Assembly: GCF_015353075.1 (NCBI RefSeq)
Contig: NZ_CP064187.1
Span: 4,161,001-4,225,000 of the forward strand
DNA: 64,000 nucleotides
Direction: 5' to 3'
Origin: Rhizobium sp. 007
GTDB taxonomy: Bacteria > Pseudomonadota > Alphaproteobacteria > Rhizobiales > Rhizobiaceae
Shown: one piece after another, positions 18,447-27,825 of the stretch
How positions within the stretch are numbered: the first letter of the stretch is position 1
Layout of the letters: the number at the start of each line of letters is the position of its first letter
Program-made: the position numbers and the translations under genes
The notes under the pieces: model-generated
Seen by the model: only the letters and a program-made list of their open reading frames with translations
Told to the model about the DNA's origin: nothing
The model's database searches: none

Positions 18447-18569
18447 AATCCTGCGGATCCCGAAAAAGCGGTGTGAAATTGATGCGAACATTTTGTGTTC
18501 ACAGTGTATCGAAAAAAGCTACACACTAAAAGCAGAGAAAATGCAAGCTGTCTCCTTGCGCGACCGGCC

Positions 18570-19475
18570 TCAGCGGCTCTTCAGTTTCGTCCGCATGAAA
18601 TTCTCGATGAACCCGATGAGCTTGGCGGCCGCGAAGGAGAGCTGCCGGTCCGGTGCGATCGAGAGCGCGACATGGGTGCGGATGGAGGTTTCGCTGGAAA
18701 GAGGGATTGCAGCAAGCTGACCCGCCTCGATCTCGCGGCGAACAGCAAGTGCCGGCAGGAGCGTCACTGCGCTGTCGCTGAGCACGAGTTCCTTAAGCAT
18801 TTCCAGCGAACTTGCCGTGAAAACCGGGTCGATCGTCAGCCCCTGCCGCTCGATAAGTGCATCGAAGCTCTGGCGGAAACCAAATGACTTCTCGGGCAGG
18901 GCGAGCGTATCGCGCGCAAGTTCGCGAAGGGTGATTTCCTTGCGGCCTGCCGCTGCATGACGCGCCGAAACGATCACGTCGTAAGCGATTTCAAAGCGCG
19001 TCACCACTTTTGCCTCCGACATCGGTGGCGCAAAAAGCGTCAGCGCCATGTCGGCCTGTGCTGCGTTCACCGCTTCGATGGCCTGCCGCGCGCTGGTGAT
19101 CATCACTTCGAAGCGGATATTGGGGTAACTGCGGCTGAATTCCGAAAGCGCGGGTGCGAGCAGGCTGGTGACGATCGCTCCATTGGCGTAGATGGTTACC
19201 CTACCGCGCGCGATCCCCTTGAGATCTTCGATCAGCTGTTGCACGTGCTCGAGTTCGCGAAGTGTCCGCCCGGCGCGCGCGGCAAGCAGCTCACCTGCGG
19301 CCGTCAGCGTCACGCCGCGCGCGCTGCGTTCGACGAGCGCAGCGCCGAAATGCTCTTCGAGATTTTCGATCTGGCGGCTGACGGCAGTCGGCGCAACGCC
19401 CAGGTTCTCGGCAGCCTGGCGCATGGACTTGGTCCTAACCAGCTCGTCGAAATACATCAGGGCCCGGATCTGCAT
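18570..19475 (-). CDS. LysR-family transcriptional regulator
   Basis: The start at 19475 (MQIRALMYFDELV...) follows GGAGAGAG and gives 301 residues; a longer in-frame start exists at 19517. The LysR helix-turn-helix is at about residues 3-60 (SMRQAAENLGVAPTAVSRQIENLEEHFGAALVERSARGVTLT), followed by the effector-binding domain. It follows the P1 peptidase gene by 42 bp on the same strand and precedes the peptide-binding protein, so it probably regulates this peptide uptake and cleavage unit. Confidence 0.9.
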   Translation of the reverse strand: MQIRALMYFDELVRTKSMRQAAENLGVAPTAVSRQIENLEEHFGAALVERSARGVTLTAAGELLAARAGRTLRELEHVQQLIEDLKGIARGRVTIYANGAIVTSLLAPALSEFSRSYPNIRFEVMITSARQAIEAVNAAQADMALTLFAPPMSEAKVVTRFEIAYDVIVSARHAAAGRKEITLRELARDTLALPEKSFGFRQSFDALIERQGLTIDPVFTASSLEMLKELVLSDSAVTLLPALAVRREIEAGQLAAIPLSSETSIRTHVALSIAPDRQLSFAAAKLIGFIENFMRTKLKSR

Positions 19476-19517
19476 TTTCTCTCTCCGCCGCTTGGCCTTG
19501 TTACTCTGTCCGGGCAA

Positions 19518-20504
19518 TCAACGCCCGTCCGGGTAGAGCTCCCGCCAGGCCGGCTGCGCACCCTCGTAAGGCAGCGTTGTCGCTTCGTAAACACCGCGCG
19601 CGATGGCGCGGGCCATGACCATCCCCGCAAGATGGCAAAGCTCCATCAGTTCGCCCATGTCGGCCATCGCTCGTGCACCGGTCGAGGCAGCAAAGACCGT
19701 ATCGCCGTCGAGCGGCAGATGCGCCGGAAGCAATGCCCTTGCCAGCCCGTCATGTGCGCCCAGCGAAAGCCGGTGAGCCTCGGCTTTCGACAGTGCCGCA
19801 TCGGTCACCACCGCACCGATCGTGGTTGCAGGCGCCATCACGCCCTTCAGCCGCAAGCGATGATCTATCACCGCCGGCATTCCGAGCCCGCCGAATTCGT
19901 TGTCTCGTTCGAAGGGTGCCGCCCAGAAATGCGGCCCGTCGCCGATCGTTGCCGAACCGAGCGCATTGACTGCGACGATTGCCGCCACCCGATGCCCAGC
20001 GCTGCTGACCGTGCTTGCCGAGCCGAGCCCGCCCTTGAATGTCGCTGTCGTCGCACCCGTTCCAGCCCCGACCGTTCCAAGCGGAAATTCGCCTTTCGTC
20101 GCCGCCTTGAAGGCCGCATAGCCCATCTCCCGGTAAGGCGAATGCAGGCCCCAATCCTTGTCGCCACCGTTTAGGAGATCGAAGAGGATCGCCTCGGGTA
20201 CGATTGGCACGCGCGAAGTGCCCACCTGGAATCCGCGGCCGGCTCCCCTCAGGCCGGCCTGGACGCCGCCCGCCGCATCCAGCCCAAAGGCCGAGCCGCC
20301 GGAAAGAACGAAGGCATCAACCTTCTCGACCGTCATCGACGGATCGAGCAAGGCGGTGTCCCGGCCTGCGGGCGCGCCGCCGAGAACGGCGGCCGAAGCC
20401 GTCGCCGGTTCGTCGAAGATAATCGCGGTGACGCCGGAACCGAGCTTCAGGTCCGTTGCGTGGCCGATCGAAACGCCTTCGATATCGGTAATGAGATTGA
20501 GCAA
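19518..20504 (-). CDS. P1-family (S58/DmpA-like) aminopeptidase
   Basis: The start is taken as TTG at 20504 because AAGGA lies eight bases upstream and the product then begins LLNLITDIEGVSIGHATD, as family members do; a TTG at 20540 is also open. At 328 residues it matches the family. S58 features are GVTAIIFDEPA, VLSGGSAFGLDAAGG and the region around TVGAGTGATTATFKGGLGSAS that precedes the self-cleavage site. These N-terminal-nucleophile enzymes remove N-terminal L-, D- or beta-amino acids. Linkage to a peptide importer suggests it cleaves imported peptides. Confidence 0.88.
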   Translation of the reverse strand: MLNLITDIEGVSIGHATDLKLGSGVTAIIFDEPATASAAVLGGAPAGRDTALLDPSMTVEKVDAFVLSGGSAFGLDAAGGVQAGLRGAGRGFQVGTSRVPIVPEAILFDLLNGGDKDWGLHSPYREMGYAAFKAATKGEFPLGTVGAGTGATTATFKGGLGSASTVSSAGHRVAAIVAVNALGSATIGDGPHFWAAPFERDNEFGGLGMPAVIDHRLRLKGVMAPATTIGAVVTDAALSKAEAHRLSLGAHDGLARALLPAHLPLDGDTVFAASTGARAMADMGELMELCHLAGMVMARAIARGVYEATTLPYEGAQPAWRELYPDGR

Positions 20505-20557
20505 GTGCGCCGTCCTTGTTGACGTCGGATAGGATCGCAACCAGCACGAAAAAACAA

Positions 20558-20581
20558 GACCGGCCCCTTTTGGGACCGGTC
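20558..20581 (-). terminator. Intrinsic terminator after the 64-residue protein gene
   Basis: On the minus strand GACCGGTCCC-AAAA-GGGGCCGGTC forms a ten-position stem with one mismatch, followed by TTGTTTTTTCG. This is a good rho-independent terminator for the gene ending at 20626, and it separates it from the P1 peptidase gene. Confidence 0.7.
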
Positions 20582-20625
20582 ATAAATCTTGGAAAGCGAT
20601 GAAGTGCGGAAACCTAAGCCTGTTT

Positions 20626-20820
20626 TCAGGCATGGATTGGCTTTGGATGGCGCCGGGTCATCAGGTCGTGGATCGCGAGCTTCACCTCGTCCGGCGAACT
20701 GAAACGCTGCTCGTCAAGGTCGTGCACGTGAAACTTCACGGCGATGAATTTCAGCCGGTCTTCATCTGGAATGACGATCCCCACGGGGACGCCTGCATAT
20801 TCGATAACTTGCTTTTTCAT
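20626..20820 (-). CDS. Small conserved protein of unknown function
   Basis: 64 residues, starting MKKQVIEYAGVPVGIVIPDE. The ATG at 20820 has a good ribosome binding site (AGGAG, eight bases away), and a terminator follows the gene, so I regard it as real. It is soluble, with a charged middle (VKFHVHDLDEQRFSSPDEV) and HDLMTRRHP near the end. I do not recognise the family. Similar small proteins starting MKKQVIEY seem familiar from rhizobia, but this was not checked. The upstream extension of the open frame is not supported. Confidence 0.7.
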   Translation of the reverse strand: MKKQVIEYAGVPVGIVIPDEDRLKFIAVKFHVHDLDEQRFSSPDEVKLAIHDLMTRRHPKPIHA

Positions 20821-21339
20821 GCGTAGAACTCCTGCCGCGCGGATTGCGAGGCGATGACGAATTGACTTGTCTGATACCGTTGAAAGGGGACGAAGGTCAC
20901 ATTCGACAGTTCGGGCGGGAGAGGGCGCCCGGACGGTCATTGCCGAGCACAATTCGCCCAAGAAGGGTGGCGAGAATACCGATATCAATCATGTCTCGTT
21001 CCTTGTGTTGGCGTTGCACTCTTGAGGTCTCGAAAGGCTCAAGACCCGGCGACGACTATCTTTTATAATCTACCTTGCTTGTAGAGAATAGCGGACAGTC
21101 TGTCAGAAACATATTCCGAAACGTGTCAAAATCTCGACGATCCGAAAAAAATAATTCCACCACAGTCATACTTGCTGAAAGAACGTTATCAGACCTTTGT
21201 GCAAATTCCGTGACGGGCGGAAGCCTCGTTTCGATCACCGGGACAGACATAGGAAGTCGGCTTGATTCCGGCAATGGGGCTTTTGATTAAAAAACCGAAA
21301 GCCTCGAAATGACCGCATTGGTTAATGGCGGCGGGGAGG
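20821..21339. other. Intergenic region without a supported gene
   Basis: 519 bases between the 64-residue protein and the large fusion gene. The middle (about 21000-21250) is AT-richer than average. Open frames of about 70 codons exist on both strands (21075-21290 plus, 21056-21274 minus), but none has a ribosome binding site or a recognisable product. It may hold the promoter of the small gene and decayed sequence. Confidence 0.5.
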
Positions 21340-24267
21340 TCACCAGCCCTCGGATAGGACCTTTTCCAGCATGTCCGCGAAGAAGTCGGCGCTCTCGGTG
21401 GTCAAGCAAAGCGGCGGTTTGATCTTCAACACATTCAGGTGATCGCCGGTTGGCTGCATGATCACGCCGAGTTCGAGAAGACGGTTGCAGATGGCCGCCG
21501 TCTCTTGCGTCGCCGGCTCCAGCGTCGTTCTGTCGCGTACGAATTCAAGGCCGAGATAGAGTCCCATGCCGTGGACGGCGCCCGCAATCGGGTGCTTGTC
21601 GATCAGCGCGGCCAGTCGGCTTTTAAGATGATCCCCGACGTCGCGTGCATTGTCCTGGAGCTTTTCGTCCACCATGACGTCGAGCACCGTCATGCCGGCA
21701 ACGCAACTGACCGGGCTGCCGCCAGACGAGGAAAAGAAATAGCCTTCCTTCTCCAGCGACCCGGCGATTGCCTGCGTCGTGATCACCGCGCCGAGCGGGT
21801 GGCCGTTGCCCATGCCCTTGGCGATGGTGATGATATCCGGCACCACGCCCTGCTGTTCGAAGCCCCAGAAGTGATGGCCAAGCCTGCCATAGCCGACCTG
21901 CACCTCATCGGCTATGCAGACTCCTCCGCGGGCACGCACTTGAGCATAGACTTCTGATAAATATCCGTCCGGCAGGGCAATGCCGCCGGCATTCCCATAG
22001 ACCGATTCGGCAATGAAGCCCGCAAGCCCTTGCCCGCCGGCATCGATCGACTGCAGCACGGGCGCCATCGCGGTGAGATAGTCTCCGGCCGAATCCGGCC
22101 CACGAAATTCGCCGCGATAGGTGTTGGGTGAAGTGATGGCATGCACCCAATCCGGCCGGGTCGCCAGGGCCTGAGGGTTGTCGGCAATTGAGGTGGAAAC
22201 GGCGTCGCTTGCCACCGACCAGCCATGATAGGCTTCCAGCAGGCAAAGCATGTTGCGCGCACCCGTATGCGCCCCGGCGAGCCGGATCGCCAGGTCATTT
22301 GCCTCCGATCCGCTGTTGACGAGGAAGACGCGGTCCAGTCCGTCGGGCGCCAGAGCTGCCAATCGCTCGCAGAACTCACCGAGCGCCGCATAGTGAAAGC
22401 GCGAATTGGTGTTGAGCTTCAGCCATTGTTCGCCGATCGCTTCTGCCAGGCGCGGATGCCCGTGGCCGAGAATCGTGACATTGTTGACCATGTCGAGATA
22501 GGCGCGCCCCTCGACATCGAACATGTGTTCCTTCCAGCCGCGCTCGATCTGCGGCGGCACCTCGTAGTAATTCTTCTGCGGTTTTGCGAGATGCGCCTGG
22601 CGCCTGGAGAAAAGTTCTTCCGTCTCCGGCTCGGGCGCACTGGCGCCTGGTCCAAGCAGGCCTGCAGGCGAGGGGCAAAGCACGGACCAGGCGGCTGCCT
22701 CCTGCGGCGCGGCAAAGAGGGGCGGTTCGAGCGCCGGAACCGTGCAGAACTGGATACGCAAGCCGCCGAGCGAAGAGGCTTCGCCCGAGACCGTCCCGAT
22801 GATCTGCCCCTGTTCCACCTCGGCGCCATCCTCAACAGACAGGTCCAGGCCATCAAGATGCAGATTGATACCGTCGCCGATCAGGACGAGATGGTGGTTC
22901 TTGCAATCGATGCGTCCGGTAAATGGTGCAGCGACGCTGTTGCCTCCGGGGAGGCAGATGTCGGTATGCAGCGCGTAGGTCGATGGCTGCCTGGCGCTTC
23001 GAAGAACGGCGCGCGAAAGCCGGTATTCGCCGTAGCGGGTCGCGGCGATGCCCGCCTCATTCGCCGCGCGTGCCAAAAGCCGCCAGTCCATTTCCGCATT
23101 CAGCCAGTTTCCGGCCGCAAAATGCGGGCTCTGAACGCCGAGGTCGAGATAGGCGATGTTTGCAAGATCGATCTCCGGCAGAAGCGCGTGCCAGCCGGAC
23201 ATATCGACCGGCGTCATGTCGGCGCCGACCGCGTCAAAAATTGCCGCCTCCATCAATTCGAAGGGAACGGACATGGCCGTGTCGAAGATTTGCCGTTCAA
23301 GTTCCAGATTGTCGCGGACGTAGTCGTTTTCCGGGTCGATCGAAATCTGCTGTTCGCTGCTCGCGACGAGAATGACGGCGCGCGCGACAATCAGCGGCCA
23401 GAGCGCCTTCAGTTCCTCGTCCGTCAGCGGATAGATCTCGTGATAGGCCTTGACCGCCGGCAGGATGTAGAAGGGATCGCCATCAGCCTGATGCAGCAGC
23501 GAGGCGCAGGTAACGGCAAGGTCGCCGACGAGCCAGCCGCGAATGACATCGCCGAAATCGATGACGCCATCGGGCATCGGCCGCCCTTGCGCATCAATCC
23601 GGCAGACGACGTTGTCGCCTGTTACATCATGATGCACGGGCTGGACGCGAAGCGATGGCGCGAGCGGCTGGATGCGGCGTACGGCAAGCACCATGCTCTT
23701 GGCGATCCGGTCGCGCGCAGCGCTGTCGGTGATGGCCGAAAGCAGCTGAACGGCAACAGGCCCCGCCCGGCGCAGGTCCCATTGCAAGCTGCGGTCGAGG
23801 CCCGAATGATTGAAGTCGGCGAGCGCCTGTGCCAGCCGGGCGCAGAGTGCGCCAAGGGCCGCGACGGAAGCCTTCGGCAGGTATTTGCGATGCGTCAGTC
23901 CTTCGCCTTCGAGATATCCGAGCAGACGCACCTTGAAGGTCTGTTCGCGAACTGTGACGGCGATGATATCCTGGCCGTCCGTCGAGCTCATGACCCTCGG
24001 GACACGCGGCGTACCCTCCTTGCTGGTCAGATACCGGATTGCCGCATTCTGCGCCTCGAGCTCCAGCGTATCGTAAGCCATGTGGCAGATCTTCAGCACA
24101 TAGCTGCCATCACCAGTATTGATCCGGTAATTGCGGTCCTGCTGGCTGCCGAGTTCGGTGATCGTGCCGTGGAGGCCATAGCGGGATTGCAGGATGCTTT
24201 CCGCTTCGGCCGGCGTTACGTCCGGGCGCGGCAATTCCATACGATCGGCACGCGCATCATCGGTCAT
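21340..24267 (-). CDS. APH kinase - M23-like - class III aminotransferase fusion protein
   Basis: The start at 24267 (MTDDARADRMELP...) has GGGGGA upstream and gives 975 residues. Part 1 (about 1-340) is an aminoglycoside-phosphotransferase fold kinase with HHDVTGDN (catalytic Asp and Asn) and VIDFGD (metal Asp). Part 2 (about 430-545) resembles an M23/LytM-type barrel, with ALHTDICLP and INLHLDG keeping only parts of the zinc motif, so it is probably not catalytic. Part 3 (about 560-975) is a class III PLP enzyme with NSGSEANDLAIRLAGA, IADEVQVGYGR and the PLP lysine in TIAKGMGNGHPLGA. The pairing resembles the human hydroxylysine kinase and phospho-lyase enzymes, so a kinase/phospho-lyase acting on an amino alcohol is possible; the substrate is not known. 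Confidence 0.88.
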   Translation of the reverse strand: MTDDARADRMELPRPDVTPAEAESILQSRYGLHGTITELGSQQDRNYRINTGDGSYVLKICHMAYDTLELEAQNAAIRYLTSKEGTPRVPRVMSSTDGQDIIAVTVREQTFKVRLLGYLEGEGLTHRKYLPKASVAALGALCARLAQALADFNHSGLDRSLQWDLRRAGPVAVQLLSAITDSAARDRIAKSMVLAVRRIQPLAPSLRVQPVHHDVTGDNVVCRIDAQGRPMPDGVIDFGDVIRGWLVGDLAVTCASLLHQADGDPFYILPAVKAYHEIYPLTDEELKALWPLIVARAVILVASSEQQISIDPENDYVRDNLELERQIFDTAMSVPFELMEAAIFDAVGADMTPVDMSGWHALLPEIDLANIAYLDLGVQSPHFAAGNWLNAEMDWRLLARAANEAGIAATRYGEYRLSRAVLRSARQPSTYALHTDICLPGGNSVAAPFTGRIDCKNHHLVLIGDGINLHLDGLDLSVEDGAEVEQGQIIGTVSGEASSLGGLRIQFCTVPALEPPLFAAPQEAAAWSVLCPSPAGLLGPGASAPEPETEELFSRRQAHLAKPQKNYYEVPPQIERGWKEHMFDVEGRAYLDMVNNVTILGHGHPRLAEAIGEQWLKLNTNSRFHYAALGEFCERLAALAPDGLDRVFLVNSGSEANDLAIRLAGAHTGARNMLCLLEAYHGWSVASDAVSTSIADNPQALATRPDWVHAITSPNTYRGEFRGPDSAGDYLTAMAPVLQSIDAGGQGLAGFIAESVYGNAGGIALPDGYLSEVYAQVRARGGVCIADEVQVGYGRLGHHFWGFEQQGVVPDIITIAKGMGNGHPLGAVITTQAIAGSLEKEGYFFSSSGGSPVSCVAGMTVLDVMVDEKLQDNARDVGDHLKSRLAALIDKHPIAGAVHGMGLYLGLEFVRDRTTLEPATQETAAICNRLLELGVIMQPTGDHLNVLKIKPPLCLTTESADFFADMLEKVLSEGW

Positions 24268-24359
24268 GGCATCCCCCAGCATGATTCGATTTTCCACATT
24301 AAGCAGATAATCGAATGCATGTCATGGGCAAGCGCTTACTACTACCCTTTCGAGTTGTT

Positions 24360-25244
24360 TCAACCCATACGTTCGGAGGCGTAGCTTCCTGGGCTTGCCG
24401 GGAAGACGATGGTGCGGTTGCCGTTCAGGAAGACGCGGCGATGGATATGGGCATGGATGGCGCGCGCCAGCACCTGGCTTTCGACGTCGCGGCCGATCGA
24501 GACATAGTCCTCGGCACTCTGGGCATGGGTGATGCGCGCCGTATCCTGCTCGATGATCGGACCTTCGTCGAGATCGGCGGTCACGTAGTGCGCCGTGGCG
24601 CCGATTAGCTTTACGCCGCGCTCGTAGGCCTGCTTGTAGGGGTTGGCGCCCTTGAAGGACGGCAGGAAGGAATGGTGGATGTTGATGATCCGGCCGGACA
24701 TCTTGCGGCACATTGCATCGGAAAGCACCTGCATATAGCGGGCGAGCACGATCAGTTCCGTGCCGGTCTGGTCGACGAGCTCAAGCAGCTGGGCTTCGGC
24801 CTGCGGCTTGTTCTCCTTGGTGACCCTGATGTGATGGAAGGGAATGTCGTGGTTGACCACGACCTTCTGATAGTCGAAGTGGTTGGAGACGACGCCGACG
24901 ATATCGATCGGCAGGGCGCCGATTTTCCAGCGATAGAGCAGGTCGTTCAAACAGTGGCCGAAGCGGGAGACCATCAAGAGCACCTTCATGCGGCTGTCCC
25001 CATCGTGGATTTCAGCCTCCATGCCAAATTTCTCGGCGATCGGCTTGAAGCCTTCCTTCAGCGCCGGCAGTGCAGCGCCTTCCTCGGAAATGAAGCTGAC
25101 GCGGGTGAAGAACTTGCCGGTGTCGAGGTCGTCGAACTGCGAGCTGTCGACGATGTTGCAGCCCTGATCGGCGAGATAATTCGCAATCGCCGCTACGATG
25201 CCGCGCGTCGATTGGCACGATACGGTCAGTACATAATGCGTCAT
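24360..25244 (-). CDS. purU: Formyltetrahydrofolate deformylase PurU
   Basis: The start at 25244 (MTHYVLTVSCQST...) gives 294 residues; six extra codons upstream are possible. The N-terminal ACT domain (about 1-80) is followed by a formyltransferase-like catalytic domain with VSRFGHCLNDLLYR, NHDIPFHHIRVTKENK and 'INIHHSFLPSFKGANPY'. It hydrolyses 10-formyl-THF to formate and THF, balancing one-carbon units. The gene lies 92 bases after the fusion gene start on the same strand and may be upstream of it in one transcript. Confidence 0.95.
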   Translation of the reverse strand: MTHYVLTVSCQSTRGIVAAIANYLADQGCNIVDSSQFDDLDTGKFFTRVSFISEEGAALPALKEGFKPIAEKFGMEAEIHDGDSRMKVLLMVSRFGHCLNDLLYRWKIGALPIDIVGVVSNHFDYQKVVVNHDIPFHHIRVTKENKPQAEAQLLELVDQTGTELIVLARYMQVLSDAMCRKMSGRIINIHHSFLPSFKGANPYKQAYERGVKLIGATAHYVTADLDEGPIIEQDTARITHAQSAEDYVSIGRDVESQVLARAIHAHIHRRVFLNGNRTIVFPASPGSYASERMG

Positions 25245-25457
25245 GGCCCTCTTCCCTCTCACGGCAATAGCCGACAGGTCTGCTTAGATCAAAGCAGCTA
25301 CGCCGCATAGGCGAAGCTCTCGTTCGTGCAACAATTTGCAAGAGAAGCTGTCAAGGACTTGCAGGCTCTTGCATCCGTTCGTTACGCTCCAACTTACGGA
25401 AGTCATAGCGAGAGTCCGTTCCGCCTGCGCCGTCGCGTATCCCCGCCGCGCAGCCGT

Positions 25458-26702
25458 TCAGGCAGAAACCGACATGCCTACTTTACCGGCAGCGCGTTTC
25501 CCGCGCACGCCCTCGTTGACCTTCAGGAAGCCGACGAGCAGCCAGACGAGGCCGGCCGTCTTCATGGAGAAGATCGCCGTGGAGCCGATCATCAGGTTAA
25601 GGAACATGAAGAGCGATAGCGAATGCGCAAGACGCTTCTGGTTCGGCGTCTCGCCTGCCGGGAAAAAGGAGACGAACAGCCAGAAGAGGATGAGGCCGAA
25701 GATCGTCGCGCCATAGGTTATGTAGACGTAGCCGCTATCGACGAAAGTCGTGGCTTTCTCGAGTTCAAGGCCGAGCGCCGCCGGGATATCCATTGCGATG
25801 ATGTTCCGGATTGTGCCGCTGATGCGGCCGACGAAGTCGTCTTCATGGGCATCGGGACGGAATGCATAAATGACGAAGCCCATGACGATAATCATCGGCA
25901 TCATCAAGAGATCGCAGATCTTCGGAATCCACGGAAAGATAAAATAGCCGCCGAGGCAGGCCATGCTGAAAATCAGCATCGTACGCGTGTCGTTGGTAAT
26001 GAGGATCAGCATGACGGTGAAGACGAAGAGCAGCCGGTCGAACAATCTCAGGCGATTGGAAAAACTGACGAGATAGATGACCAGCACGCCGCAGAAATTG
26101 GCAAGTGACACCTGCTCCAGGAAGATCGATGAGGACCGGTGATCGATAATCCCGAAGGAAAAGCGGGATGGGAACCCGAGCGCGCCGCGAAAGAGCCCGA
26201 TGTCACTATATGTGGCGCGGGGCACGCCGCGGGTGTTTTCGAAATATTCAGCCGGATGGAACAGGGCCACATAGGCTTGCACCGAGACGATCTCGCAGAT
26301 CAGCACCGCCAGCACCACAACGCTGCATATCTTGAAAATCAGCTTCAGCGTTCGTTCGTTCGTCCATCGCCCCATGATGACGAAAGCGAAGATGATCAGC
26401 ACGTTGCGCAGGTGGTCGATATAGCCTGCGCGGTTGAGCGCGATCACATAGACGGTGAGGAAGATCGTCGCCAGCAAATAGCCAAGCGGAGCGAGGTCTT
26501 CTTCGTAAAGGCCCCTCTTTAAAAGGAAGCCAAAACTATAGATCAGCAGCAGGATCTCGCTGAGGGCGACGTGCGACGACGCAAGCGGCGTGATGTTGTG
26601 GTTGATGAAGGCGAGAAGGCAATTATAGGTGACCGACAGCACGCCGACGGCCAGGATGCCGTAGTCGATCGGTTCCTTCGTTGTTGCATCTCGCTGTTCC
26701 AT
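25458..26702 (-). CDS. O-antigen ligase/exopolysaccharide polymerase-like membrane protein
   Basis: The start at 26702 (MEQRDATTKEP...) follows AGGTAG and avoids overlap with the glucanase gene; 414 residues. It has about ten to twelve hydrophobic segments with a larger periplasmic loop in the middle (PAEYFENTRGVPRATYSDIGLFRGALGFPSRFSFGIIDHRSS) and 'TNDTRTMLIFSMACLGGYFI'. This layout fits the ExoQ/Wzy/WaaL superfamily in polysaccharide polymerisation or ligation, but the family call rests on topology. It is 5 bp downstream of the GH5 gene. Confidence 0.7.
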   Translation of the reverse strand: MEQRDATTKEPIDYGILAVGVLSVTYNCLLAFINHNITPLASSHVALSEILLLIYSFGFLLKRGLYEEDLAPLGYLLATIFLTVYVIALNRAGYIDHLRNVLIIFAFVIMGRWTNERTLKLIFKICSVVVLAVLICEIVSVQAYVALFHPAEYFENTRGVPRATYSDIGLFRGALGFPSRFSFGIIDHRSSSIFLEQVSLANFCGVLVIYLVSFSNRLRLFDRLLFVFTVMLILITNDTRTMLIFSMACLGGYFIFPWIPKICDLLMMPMIIVMGFVIYAFRPDAHEDDFVGRISGTIRNIIAMDIPAALGLELEKATTFVDSGYVYITYGATIFGLILFWLFVSFFPAGETPNQKRLAHSLSLFMFLNLMIGSTAIFSMKTAGLVWLLVGFLKVNEGVRGKRAAGKVGMSVSA

Positions 26703-26707
26703 CGCCG

Positions 26708-27772
26708 CTACCTGCCCATTGTCCGGCACGCGTCTTCGGCAGGAGAAGGCGCCTTGGCGGCGGCTTCCAGCACCGCGATCTGCTTTCGCTCATGGCCGTC
26801 GTGGGGCTGCACGTTCAAGGGCTCGCTCGCCGGCCACCAGTCACCGGCCACCCAATAGGTCCAGCCAAGCCAGACGTCGCCGTTCTCCTGCATCGTATCC
26901 AGAACCGTCTTCAAGCCGGCGACGCATTCCGGTGCTTGCGAAACGCCGAATTCGCCTAGCAGCACCCTGGTGCCGTGCTCGCGTGCCCAATCGGACATGC
27001 GGATGATGGCATTCCTGGCGTTCTGATTGCCGGAGCATTCGTCATGCGTACCGGAAGAATCGCTGTCGAAATACTGGTGAACCTCGTAGGCAAAGTTCTT
27101 GCGCGGATCCTTGACGCCGAGCATCACAGTGCCATTTGGCCCGCCTGGGCCATCGGACTGCCAGGAATGGGCGCCCGTCCACTTCGTGCCCGGCACGAGG
27201 ACGAGATTGTTGGCGCCGACCGCCCGGATGCCGCGGAACGCCGCATTGGCGGCGCTCAGCCATTTGTCGCTGGCAATGTCGTGGGGTTCGTTCATGAGCC
27301 CGAAAATCACGTCGTCCTGATTGGCGAATTCGGAAGCAAGCCGAGTCCAGAAATCTGCGAATGCCAGGGTCGTCGCCGGCGGTGTCCCGACCTGCGTTTT
27401 CTTGTACTGGGCATAATTGTGCGGATCGAGAATGGCAGTCATCTCATGTTTGCGCAAAAGGGCCACCGTATCCTTGATGCGCTGGAGCTCGGCGTCGTTC
27501 AGTGCCTGCCCGAGTTCGGGCTGCAGCCGCTCCCACAAGAACGGCAAGCGAACGATATTCATCCCCTTCTCTTTGAAGTAGCCGATCGTCTCTTCGGAGG
27601 GGTAGGCATAATCCTTGAAAATCTCTCCACCCGGATTGCCGAATTCCGCACCGGAAAGATTGATGCCACGAAAGCAGGGACCCGCGGCTTCGGCAAGGCC
27701 GGCGTGCCACGGCAGCATTGCTGCCGTGGCGATCGTCAGCATGCGGTGCCAGGGCGATAACGCGGCTTTCAT
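26708..27772 (-). CDS. Secreted GH5 endoglucanase (cellulase)
   Basis: The start at 27772 (MKAALSPWHRM...) gives a clean signal peptide ending near LAEAAG; a start nine codons upstream is open. The mature enzyme is a TIM barrel of glycoside hydrolase family 5: GMNIVRLPFLWERLQP, LDPHNYAQY, the acid/base Glu in VIFGLMNEPHD, YEVHQYFD and the nucleophile Glu in VLLGEFGVSQ. It cleaves beta-1,4-glucans in the periplasm or outside. It shares a unit with an O-antigen ligase-like gene and is divergent from a Wzz-like gene, which suggests trimming of a self-made beta-glucan. Confidence 0.9.
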   Translation of the reverse strand: MKAALSPWHRMLTIATAAMLPWHAGLAEAAGPCFRGINLSGAEFGNPGGEIFKDYAYPSEETIGYFKEKGMNIVRLPFLWERLQPELGQALNDAELQRIKDTVALLRKHEMTAILDPHNYAQYKKTQVGTPPATTLAFADFWTRLASEFANQDDVIFGLMNEPHDIASDKWLSAANAAFRGIRAVGANNLVLVPGTKWTGAHSWQSDGPGGPNGTVMLGVKDPRKNFAYEVHQYFDSDSSGTHDECSGNQNARNAIIRMSDWAREHGTRVLLGEFGVSQAPECVAGLKTVLDTMQENGDVWLGWTYWVAGDWWPASEPLNVQPHDGHERKQIAVLEAAAKAPSPAEDACRTMGR

Positions 27773-27825
27773 CGATCTCGCTTTCAGGAGTTCTGCCATG
27801 TTCCGGCAATATCGGGTAGGGTATC

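Noticed and set aside
17196..18476. 426-codon open frame opposite the peptide-binding protein
   Set aside because: Antisense shadow; the minus-strand gene has a signal peptide and SBP motifs.
22225..24384. 719-codon open frame opposite the APH/aminotransferase fusion
   Set aside because: Antisense shadow of a gene with three recognised domains; composition is Arg/Asp-rich without motifs.
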